Source of the DNA: an uncultured Flavobacteriales bacterium
GTDB lineage: Bacteria > Bacteroidota > Bacteroidia > Flavobacteriales > CALTNV01
DNA length: 10,235 nt
Reading direction: 5' to 3'
NCBI GenBank assembly: GCA_943845485.1
Contig: CALTNV010000052.1
Coordinates: forward strand, 1 to 10,235
In this document: positions 1 to 5,933 of the stretch, one piece after another
Numbering within the stretch: the first letter of the stretch is position 1
Layout of the letters: each line of letters opens with the position of its first letter
The notes under the pieces: generated by a model
The model's database searches: none
Seen by the model: only the letters and a program-made list of their open reading frames with translations
What the model was told of the DNA's origin: nothing
Made by a program: the position numbers and the translations under genes

Positions 1-45
1 TGCATTTTCTAAAGATTTTTTTGTAATGATATCAGACGGTTTTTA
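1..45 (-). other. ilvD: In-frame continuation of ilvD behind a premature TAA
   Basis: Reading on in the ilvD frame past the TAA at 45..43 gives KPSDIITKKSLENA up to the window edge. This fits the residues normally found after LLEKD in IlvD proteins (K-P-x-D-I-x-T-x-x-x-x-E-N-A, from memory). No frame shift is needed, so a single base change (for example TTA Leu to TAA) is enough to explain the stop. It could be a sequencing or amplification error, or a genuine nonsense mutation. The sequence ends here, so the C-terminal half cannot be judged. Confidence 0.75.
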
Positions 46-786
46 ATCTTTTTCAAGTAAATAACGTATGGACTCACCTGCTTTTTCACACTCTATAACC
101 TTAGCTTGACCAACAGCAGGATTAGATGAATTATATGGCAATGCCATACCCAATGCTTCTATTGCACTAGCCATTGTATTTGCGGTATACATTCCACCAC
201 AAGCACCAGCACCTGGACATGCACTCTGTTTTACTTTTTTAAATTCTTCTTCTGATATTGTTCCTGCAACTTTGGCTCCCCAGGCTTCAAAAGCAGAAAC
301 AATATCTAATTTTTCATTATTTAAGCATCCTGAAGCAATAGTACCTCCATAAACAAGAATTGAAGGCCTATCAGTTCTAATCATAGCCATTAAAGCACCT
401 GGCATATTTTTATCACAACCAACTATAGTAATTAACCCGTCATAGCTCATCCCTTCTACCACAGTTTCCATTGAATCTGCAATAACATCTCTTGAAGGCA
501 AAGAGAATCTCATTCCAGGAGTCCCCATAGAAATACCATCACTAACCCCTATAGTATTAAAAATGAGTCCATTTAAATTAGTCCTTTTAACACCATCTTT
601 AACGTGTAAAGCTAAACCGTTTAAGTGCATATTACATGGATTACCTTCGTAACCTGTACTAGCAATACCTACAAATGCTTTATTTAAATCTTCATCCGTT
701 AAACCTATAGCATGCAACATTGCTTGTGCAGCTGGCTGAGTTTCATCTTGACTTACCCTCTTACTATACTTGTTTAATTCGCTCAT
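43..786 (-). CDS. ilvD: Dihydroxy-acid dehydratase, N-terminal part, ended by an in-frame stop
   Basis: IlvD dehydrates 2,3-dihydroxy-3-methylbutanoate and -pentanoate to the 2-keto acids in valine, leucine and isoleucine synthesis; it is a cytoplasmic Fe-S enzyme. The 247 readable residues carry the family hallmarks: GNPCNMH (Cys51), GCDKNMPG (Cys124, with Lys126, the lysine expected to be carbamylated), and [17 protein letters not shown] (Cys196). The three cysteines match the Fe-S ligands of the family. The usual protein is about 560 residues, so less than half is present. A TAA at 45..43 ends the frame after LLEKD, although the same frame continues with KPSDIITKKS to the window edge. The start at 786 gives the normal family N-terminus ([10 protein letters not shown]) and has no Shine-Dalgarno sequence, as expected in Bacteroidetes. 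It is preceded by a leader peptide and terminator, so branched-chain amino acid attenuation is likely. Identity is secure; whether the allele is truly broken is not. Confidence 0.93.
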   Translation of the reverse strand: MSELNKYSKRVSQDETQPAAQAMLHAIGLTDEDLNKAFVGIASTGYEGNPCNMHLNGLALHVKDGVKRTNLNGLIFNTIGVSDGISMGTPGMRFSLPSRDVIADSMETVVEGMSYDGLITIVGCDKNMPGALMAMIRTDRPSILVYGGTIASGCLNNEKLDIVSAFEAWGAKVAGTISEEEFKKVKQSACPGAGACGGMYTANTMASAIEALGMALPYNSSNPAVGQAKVIECEKAGESIRYLLEKD

Positions 787-821
787 CAGTTAATTTCAGT
801 TTTGCTTATTTTTTTAATACT

Positions 822-852
822 AAAAAAGCCCTCCTATTAAAGGGAAGGCTTT
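822..852 (-). terminator. Rho-independent attenuator terminator in the ilvD leader
   Basis: On the minus strand AAAGCCTTCC (852-843) pairs with GGAGGGCTTT (834-825) as a 10-bp stem with one T-G wobble. The loop is 8 nt, CTTTAATA, and the stem runs into six Ts. It lies between the leader peptide stop (884) and the ilvD start (786), so it would stop transcription before ilvD. This is the position of an amino acid attenuator, not of a gene-end terminator. Confidence 0.85.
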
Positions 853-883
853 ATAATTATTTTATATATAAATTATCCCTATG

Positions 884-934
884 CTAGTTAGCAACGACAT
901 TAATAATGACAATTATAGAGTTAATTATGACCAT
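884..934 (-). CDS. Ile/Val-rich leader peptide of the ilvD attenuator
   Basis: A 16-codon ORF reads MVIINSIIVIINVVAN and ends in TAG. Six residues are Ile and four are Val, so 10 of 16 are products of the pathway that ilvD serves. It starts about 16-20 nt after the predicted transcription start and is followed by a perfect intrinsic terminator before ilvD. By analogy with ilv/leu leader peptides of other bacteria, the peptide has no function of its own. Ribosome stalling at its Ile and Val codons when the charged tRNAs are scarce would favour antitermination and ilvD expression. The ORF is short, but its composition and position make chance unlikely. I have not seen this exact peptide before. 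Confidence 0.82.
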   Translation of the reverse strand: MVIINSIIVIINVVAN

Positions 935-956
935 TTAAATTTAAATTAATTAAAAA

Positions 957-987
957 CAAAAATACATGAATATATTTACAAATACAA
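957..987 (-). promoter_or_regulatory. Bacteroidetes-type promoter for the ilvD leader
   Basis: On the minus strand TATTTTTG (964-957) is an exact match to the Bacteroidetes -7 element TAnnTTTG. A TTG (987-985) lies 20 nt upstream, within the usual spacing of the -33 element. Transcription would start near 950, leaving a short 5' leader before the leader peptide ATG at 934. The promoter sits directly behind the stop codon of the upstream RND gene. The element is AT-rich and could occur by chance, but the position fits the attenuator. Confidence 0.65.
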
Positions 988-993
988 CAAAAA

Positions 994-3249
994 TTACTTT
1001 TTATTTGGTTTATAAATAAGTTTAATCAACACTGGCAATAATAACATATCGGAAACTAAAGCGACCAATAAAGATAAACTAACAAATAAACCAACATAAT
1101 AGGTAGCCATAAAACTAGAACCCAATATACTTATGAAACCAAAAAATAAAATAATAGTTGTTAATACCAAAGCTCTACCTGTAGATAAATAAGTTTTCTC
1201 CAATGCCATGTCTATATCATTATTTTGCAACTCTAATTTCAATTTACTTAAAAAATGTATTGTATCATCAACTGCAATACCAAAGGCAATTGTAAAAATA
1301 ATGCTAGTAGCAATTTTCATATCAATACCTAAAAACCCCATTAAACCAAAAATAAATAACAAAGGAATAAAATTAACAATTAAAGCTATCAAAACCATTC
1401 GTAAAGATTTAAAAAGAAAACCAACAATGAGTGATATCAATAAAAGAGCAATTGACAACCCTTGAATTGTATTTGAAACTAAATATTCATTGTTTTTATC
1501 AATGAGCTTAGAAGTCCCAGTAGTAAAAACTTCATATTTTAAATTCAAATCCCCTAAAGCATCTACAAAAAGTTTTTCTCTTTTCTTAAACTCTAATCCA
1601 CCATAGTCAGATATCCTACCAAAAATTCTAACTGTATTTGATTCTTTATGATATACAGAAGATAAAGCATTGTTCTTTAATAATTTAAAATATAGTTTTT
1701 CAAGTTTAAGAGAATCTGTATCAACAATAGATTTAGCTAAACCAAACTTACCTTTTTCTGCATTTAAAGCATATTTATAAGCAACAATAGGACCATTCAA
1801 AGTTTTAGATTCAAAAATAGATTTCACTAATGATTCAATTGTATCCACGTCGTTTACAACATTAGTGTTAGATATTTTTTGATTAGGATTTAATTTAACA
1901 ACAACTTCCAGTGGCCTCACTCCGGAATAATTTTCTTCAAAGAATAAAAAATCTTGCTTTACTGGATCATCGTTTTGTAAATCTTCTAACAAAAAATTAT
2001 TTACTTCTACTTTTGATCCTTGATATATAAAAAAAGCTACTAACATTAAAAATGCAAAAATTACTTTTGATTTATTTGCCATAATAAACCTATATATTTT
2101 TAACAAAGTTTTATCCCAAAGTAATTGTCTATTATTTTGAGCTTTAGCTTTAATAGCGTTTTTATTATTCAGATATAAATAAACATATAAAATTAAAAAT
2201 GAAACAATGAAGGTTACCAACACTGAAATACCAGTAAATAAACCGAATTCTTTTACGGGGGAAATAGATGCAGTTAACAAAGTTATAAAACCTATTGCAG
2301 TAGTAAAAGATGTTAAAAAAGTGGCTTTCCCAATTTCATTAAAAGTAGTTTTTAGTGCTGGCAAATGATTTTGTCCCTTTCTTAAACACTCAAAATACTT
2401 TGATAAAAAATGAATTATATCAGACATCCCTACAATAAAAACAACTGTAGGTGTAATTGTTAATAAAATGGTAAGATCTTTACCCATCAAATTTATAATT
2501 CCTGCAGTCCAAATTATACTTAAAGATAAAATAAGAACAGAAATTAATACATTGGAAAAACTATTAAAAACTTTCCAGATGATGATAACAACCAACAAAA
2601 GAGAAATAGACATAAATAGTATCAATTCATTCTGGATAATATCTATGTAATGAATTTGACCAACACTTCGACCAGCAAGGGCAACTTTTTTAAATTGAAA
2701 AAGAGCTAAACATTTATGAATATTTTTTGCAAGAACATCTGATTTGTTTTTACTTAAATAAGGAGTCGTTTTAACAAATAAACACAAAGATTTGAAATCC
2801 AATGAGATTAAATTTCCATACAAAAGAACACTATCAGATTTCAATAAAAAATCATTGATTGAATCATGACTATATAGTGGTATATCAAAATAATTACCAA
2901 CAAATGGAGATTTTAAATAATGAGAATAATTTGTGATTGAATTAACTTCAATTACGTCATCTAGTTGACCAATTAATCGAGTTAAACTATCTACATTATT
3001 TAAAAAATCTTTATTTAAAATACTAATGGAATCAGAAATTGAAAGTAAAACAAAATCATTATCTGGCTCAAATTTTTCTCTATGAGCATAGTAATCTTTT
3101 GTTATTGTGCTATTTTTTGGAAAAAACGCCTCAAAATCATAAGATAGCTTCAAAGAAGTTGCTTGATAAAAAAGAAAAAAAGTAGTAACAAATAAAAAAA
3201 CGATAATAGAAATTATAATAGACTTATCATTTTTATTATTAAATTTCAT
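994..3249 (-). CDS. RND-superfamily (MMPL-type) exporter
   Basis: This is a 751-residue inner-membrane protein with the duplicated RND layout. It has TM1 at about 11-29 and a first periplasmic domain (32-205) that opens with the DFEAFFPKNS stretch. TM2-TM6 follow at about 208-360, then TM7 (394-410), a second periplasmic domain (412-592) and TM8-TM12 (594-742). The TM4 counterparts carry VGMSDIIHF (273-281) and GIAVDDTIHF (657-666). The acidic pair D661-D662 in the second half is the usual proton-relay position, while the first half has only D277. This fits the COG1033-type 'predicted RND exporters', which move hydrophobic or lipid-like substrates; the real substrate is unknown. No membrane-fusion or outer-membrane partner gene is adjacent. 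It is transcribed alone, divergent from the DUF4442 gene, and has a very short upstream region. Identity as an RND protein is firm; specificity is open. Confidence 0.88.
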   Translation of the reverse strand: MKFNNKNDKSIIISIIVFLFVTTFFLFYQATSLKLSYDFEAFFPKNSTITKDYYAHREKFEPDNDFVLLSISDSISILNKDFLNNVDSLTRLIGQLDDVIEVNSITNYSHYLKSPFVGNYFDIPLYSHDSINDFLLKSDSVLLYGNLISLDFKSLCLFVKTTPYLSKNKSDVLAKNIHKCLALFQFKKVALAGRSVGQIHYIDIIQNELILFMSISLLLVVIIIWKVFNSFSNVLISVLILSLSIIWTAGIINLMGKDLTILLTITPTVVFIVGMSDIIHFLSKYFECLRKGQNHLPALKTTFNEIGKATFLTSFTTAIGFITLLTASISPVKEFGLFTGISVLVTFIVSFLILYVYLYLNNKNAIKAKAQNNRQLLWDKTLLKIYRFIMANKSKVIFAFLMLVAFFIYQGSKVEVNNFLLEDLQNDDPVKQDFLFFEENYSGVRPLEVVVKLNPNQKISNTNVVNDVDTIESLVKSIFESKTLNGPIVAYKYALNAEKGKFGLAKSIVDTDSLKLEKLYFKLLKNNALSSVYHKESNTVRIFGRISDYGGLEFKKREKLFVDALGDLNLKYEVFTTGTSKLIDKNNEYLVSNTIQGLSIALLLISLIVGFLFKSLRMVLIALIVNFIPLLFIFGLMGFLGIDMKIATSIIFTIAFGIAVDDTIHFLSKLKLELQNNDIDMALEKTYLSTGRALVLTTIILFFGFISILGSSFMATYYVGLFVSLSLLVALVSDMLLLPVLIKLIYKPNKK

Positions 3250-3269
3250 AAGAGTTAAATTTATAAGTT

Positions 3270-3752
3270 ATGGATAAGAAAACAATAAGCATTAAAAAAT
3301 TAAAAAAGAAAATTTGGTTTAACTTATTTTCTATTGTAAAACTTCCTTTAGCATTTATTACAAATTTAAGCATAAATGAAATAACTGATGAATTATGTGT
3401 AACAAAAGTTAAATACAATTACATAAATAAAAATCCTTTTAAATCAACATACTTTGCCTCTTTAAGTATGGCTGCAGAATTAGCTACAGGTATATTAACC
3501 ACATATCATATACAAAATTCAGAAAAAAAAATAGCTTTCATTGTCACTTCAATGAAAGCAGAATTCAACAAAAAAGCAAAAGGGACTACTTTTTTTAGAT
3601 GTGACCAAGGAAATGAAATTAAAAAATTAATAAAAAACCTTAACCTAAAAGATGACAAAGGAAAAATTTCATTAATAGTTAACGGGTACAATGAAAACAA
3701 AGAAACTATATGTCAATTTACTTTTGAATGGTCATTAAAAAAACAAAGCTAA
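3270..3752 (+). CDS. DUF4442 hotdog-fold protein
   Basis: This is a 160-residue protein of the DUF4442 family, which is related to the hotdog-fold thioesterases of the PaaI/YiiD type. The clearest signature is NPFKSTYFASLSMAAE (55-70) followed by LATGILTTYH, which corresponds to the central hotdog helix. After it come beta strands at about 88-95, 104-111, 132-140 and 146-155. There is no signal peptide, so it is probably cytoplasmic. Family members are presumed to bind acyl-CoA or acyl-ACP-like ligands, but no activity can be claimed here. The start at 3270 is 20 bp from the divergent RND gene, which suggests co-ordinated expression. The stop codon lies inside a palindromic terminator shared with the converging gene. 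Confidence 0.82.
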   Translation: MDKKTISIKKLKKKIWFNLFSIVKLPLAFITNLSINEITDELCVTKVKYNYINKNPFKSTYFASLSMAAELATGILTTYHIQNSEKKIAFIVTSMKAEFNKKAKGTTFFRCDQGNEIKKLIKNLNLKDDKGKISLIVNGYNENKETICQFTFEWSLKKQS

Positions 3753-3767
3753 ACGCTTTGTTTTTTT
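3737..3767. terminator. Bidirectional palindromic terminator between converging genes
   Basis: A 13-bp arm AAAAAAACAAAGC (3737-3749) is exactly repeated in inverse at 3755-3767 (GCTTTGTTTTTTT), with a 5-nt loop TAAAC. Each strand ends in seven Ts, so it can terminate transcripts from both sides. It overlaps both stop codons: TAA of the DUF4442 gene at 3750-3752 and TAG of the opposite gene at 3751-3749. As a result both proteins end with residues LKKQS encoded by the hairpin arm. Confidence 0.88.
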
Positions 3768-4225
3768 AACTTTTGTATATTTAACAAGTATTTGCACATT
3801 TCATACTCTTCAACTTGTTCAAAATAATTGAAAATCTCGTTAAAAAAAGAATTGTCATCATAGAAAGGATGGTAATCATTAAACAACACCTCTTTTTCTT
3901 TTGTTTTTTCAAGCCACTCACTTCTTAATTGGTCATCCTCAATATTATTACTTTCAAAATCATCTATCACTTCAATAGAATCAAACTCATTATATTGAGA
4001 TAATATTAATGTAAGATTATCAAGTAAGCCTAAATAAAGTTTATTAATTAATAACTTAGATGAAAGCTTATCTTCATATGTTGAAAATAAAGGACTATCA
4101 GTTTTATTTTCATTAACTAAACCTATATGTAAGTCAGATAAAATTTCAATTTGCTTAAAATTTTCAGAGATTTTTTCATTAAGGTTATTAATATCTTCTC
4201 GTATTTTTTGTTTATTAAATTTCAT
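3749..4225 (-). CDS. Unrecognised acidic helical protein
   Basis: I do not recognise this 158-residue protein. It has no signal peptide or obvious membrane segment. The N-terminal 30 residues (KQKIREDINNLNEKISENFK) look like an amphipathic helix or short coiled coil. Residues 82-99 are strongly acidic. The C-terminal third contains aromatic-rich helices (HPFYDDNSFFNEIFNYFEQ). There is one cysteine (C144). I chose the ATG at 4225 rather than the upstream ATG at 4258 because its context TCTTATGAAATTTAATAA is identical to the start of the RND gene, and because the extra 11 residues (MFFGLFFKKNL) are encoded by poly-T/A spacer-like sequence. If the upstream ATG were used, that short hydrophobic stretch would be added. 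The gene converges on the DUF4442 gene and shares its terminator. It could be a lineage-specific flavobacterial protein. Confidence 0.7.
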   Translation of the reverse strand: MKFNKQKIREDINNLNEKISENFKQIEILSDLHIGLVNENKTDSPLFSTYEDKLSSKLLINKLYLGLLDNLTLILSQYNEFDSIEVIDDFESNNIEDDQLRSEWLEKTKEKEVLFNDYHPFYDDNSFFNEIFNYFEQVEEYEMCKYLLNIQKLKKQSV

Positions 4226-4263
4226 AAGATTTTTTTTAAAAAATAATCCAAAAAACATGCCAT

Positions 4264-4290
4264 AAAAAAATCAACCTTTTAGTTGACTTT
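4264..4290 (-). terminator. Rho-independent terminator, minus strand
   Basis: On the minus strand AAAGTCAAC (4290-4282) pairs with GTTGATTTT (4275-4267) as a 9-bp stem with one G-T wobble. The loop is 6 nt, TAAAAG, and seven Ts follow at 4270-4264. It lies 180 bases after the hydrolase stop (4471) and before the unrecognised gene starting at 4225. The simplest reading is that it ends the ftsY-rimO-mscS-hydrolase transcript. It could instead be a leader hairpin of the gene behind it. Confidence 0.7.
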
Positions 4291-4348
4291 ATAATTTACT
4301 TGTAAGAAATTTATCAATATAGATGATTAACTAATAATTATAAACAAA

Positions 4349-4474
4349 ATGAACGATATTGAAAACAAACATTTAATTGAAGTAATTTTCAATGTATTTA
4401 ATACTGATGATTTAGTATTTGAACATAATTGGCTTGAAAATTTAGACGTAATGAATGATGATGCTGAGTATTAA
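4349..4474 (+). CDS. Possible small acidic protein, 41 residues
   Basis: An ATG-initiated ORF of 41 codons begins MNDIENKHLIEVIFNVFNTD and ends DVMNDDAEY. It is acidic, with a mixed hydrophobic core (IEVIFNVF, LVFEHNWLENL) that looks more protein-like than random AT-rich translation. It contains a single Trp and no Cys. I do not recognise it and propose no function. It lies alone on the plus strand, opposite the presumed 3' untranslated region of the hydrolase operon, and its stop overlaps the hydrolase stop by 4 bases in a convergent arrangement. I found no clear TAnnTTTG promoter and no T-rich terminator after it. It may be a real small gene or a chance ORF. Confidence 0.45.
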   Translation: MNDIENKHLIEVIFNVFNTDDLVFEHNWLENLDVMNDDAEY

Positions 4475-5109
4475 AATACTTGCTTAAATGTATTCGTACA
4501 AATTTCATGACCCCCAATAAATTTAATAATTATTGGAGAAGTAATATCACTTTGAAATTTATTTTTGACACAATTAATTTGATCAGAATTAACAAATTCA
4601 TCGTTCACTCCATATATGAGATAAAAAGTTGAAAATTTAAATTTTTCAATTAATTTACTTGTATCAACATCCTCAGCAAATTTACTACCCCAAAAAACTA
4701 TTTTATTAATGGATAATTTTGTTTGCCCTAAAAATCTAGACATTGTATTTCCACCTTGAGAAAAACCAAGTACATTAATTTCTATATCCTGATAGTCAAA
4801 ATCTAAAATTAATTTATCTAAATTTGACAAATACAATAAATAGTCTTCAACTTTATCAAGTCTATCTTCAGAAGTCATCCAAGTACTCCCTACCCTTCCA
4901 TTAAATCCTTTTATATAAAACTGATTTAGCGCTTGAGGAGCAATAAAAAGATTTTCATCAGATGAAAAAGCCTGAAACTTGTTAAGAAAATACTTACCCA
5001 ACTGTCCATAACCATGAAAAACAATCCAAATCTTTTTAACCTTATTAGATAATGATTGGGAAAGATAAAAACTTGCGTTAATAGAGGTTTTAAAATTATA
5101 TTTTTCCAT
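4471..5109 (-). CDS. Alpha/beta hydrolase, esterase/phospholipase type
   Basis: This is a 212-residue alpha/beta-hydrolase resembling the phospholipase/carboxylesterase (Abhydrolase_2) group. The oxyanion-hole region is FHGYG (31-35) after strand KKIWIV. The nucleophile elbow is GFSQG with Ser117, the acid is probably Asp170 in YGVNDEF, and the base is His201 in GGHEI. All three catalytic residues are therefore in place and in the canonical order. There is no signal peptide, so it is likely cytoplasmic. Length is normal for the group. The start at 5109 overlaps the end of the MscS gene by 14 bases, which points to translational coupling and a shared transcript. The substrate is unknown; small carboxyl esters or lysophospholipids are typical for relatives. 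Confidence 0.82.
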   Translation of the reverse strand: MEKYNFKTSINASFYLSQSLSNKVKKIWIVFHGYGQLGKYFLNKFQAFSSDENLFIAPQALNQFYIKGFNGRVGSTWMTSEDRLDKVEDYLLYLSNLDKLILDFDYQDIEINVLGFSQGGNTMSRFLGQTKLSINKIVFWGSKFAEDVDTSKLIEKFKFSTFYLIYGVNDEFVNSDQINCVKNKFQSDITSPIIIKFIGGHEICTNTFKQVF

Positions 5110-5926
5110 CAGTATTAACCAGATGAAGTTCTCTTTGTGGGTAAGGAATTTTAATTTTATTAGCTCTGAACTGTTCTATTATTCTAAATCTCAATCTGCT
5201 GGTTAAAGTTTCAATTCTAAATACTTCATCAGTCCAAAAATATAATTCAAACTCTAAAGCAGAATCTCCAAACTTAGCAAACCTCACAAAAGGTCTTGGG
5301 TTAGATGCAATTTCATTAAAATTCCTTGTAGAGGCTAATAAAATATCTTTAACTAAATTAACATCAGAGTCATAACTTACACCAACAGCAACATGAAATC
5401 TAGTTTTTTGATTATTATGAGACCAATTAATTACATTTTCACTAATTAATTTTGAATTTGGAACAACTATAATAATGTCATCTCTGGTACTAATTTCTGA
5501 GGTTCTTATTGATATTTTATTAACTCTACCAATTAAACCTTCAACTTCAACGATATCATTTAACTCAACCTTTCCTTCAAACAAAAGTAAAAAACCTGAA
5601 GTCATATCATTAAATATTTGTTGAACTCCAAGACCAAAACCAATTAATAAAGCAGTAGCTCCACCTAAAATATATTTTAAATCTAAACCATAAACTCCAA
5701 GAATTAAAGAACCGCCGATAATCCAAATAAAATATTTTACAAGCGTAAAAGTTGCTTGTTTTCTTGAAATACCACTTATATATTTAATCTCACTAAAAAA
5801 AACTCTTTTAGTAATTTTAATCGCCACTTTAGTAAAAAAGTAAATGACCAATGAAATTAAAATACTAAGTAATGTTACTTCAAACTTTTGGTAAACGAAT
5901 ATTTTATAACTTAGAATATCATTCAT
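5096..5926 (-). CDS. MscS-family mechanosensitive channel
   Basis: This is a 276-residue small-conductance mechanosensitive channel protein, expected in the inner membrane, where it opens under hypo-osmotic stress to release solutes. Transmembrane segments lie at about 17-37, 61-79 and 85-115. The third, glycine-rich one (ILGGATALLIGFGLGVQQIF) is the pore-lining helix. The beta domain follows with DIVEVEGLIGRVNKISIRTS (124-143) and the family motif VVPNSKLISENVINWS (154-169). The C-terminal cage ends in IPYPQRELHL (260-269), the typical closing motif of MscS proteins. Length is close to that of E. coli MscS. The start at 5926 lies 7 bases behind the rimO stop, so it is almost surely in the ftsY-rimO operon. 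Confidence 0.9.
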   Translation of the reverse strand: MNDILSYKIFVYQKFEVTLLSILISLVIYFFTKVAIKITKRVFFSEIKYISGISRKQATFTLVKYFIWIIGGSLILGVYGLDLKYILGGATALLIGFGLGVQQIFNDMTSGFLLLFEGKVELNDIVEVEGLIGRVNKISIRTSEISTRDDIIIVVPNSKLISENVINWSHNNQKTRFHVAVGVSYDSDVNLVKDILLASTRNFNEIASNPRPFVRFAKFGDSALEFELYFWTDEVFRIETLTSRLRFRIIEQFRANKIKIPYPQRELHLVNTDGKI

Positions 5927-5933
5927 GATATAA

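Noticed and set aside
1208..1465. Plus-strand ORF of 85 codons inside the RND gene
   Set aside because: It lies antisense to clear transmembrane coding sequence (TM8-TM12 region) and has low-complexity Lys/Ile-rich composition typical of shadow frames.
2468..2650. Plus-strand ORF of 60 codons inside the RND gene
   Set aside because: It is antisense to TM2-TM4 of the RND protein and has no family features.
3506..3700. Minus-strand ORF of 64 codons opposite the DUF4442 gene
   Set aside because: The DUF4442 frame is well supported by its family motif; this is the complementary frame of Lys-rich codons giving Phe/Leu-rich sequence.
4464..4480. AGTATTAAAATACT palindrome at the convergent stops as a terminator
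   Set aside because: The stem is only 6 bp, very AT-rich, with a 2-base loop and no T-run after it; the better terminator is at 4264-4290.
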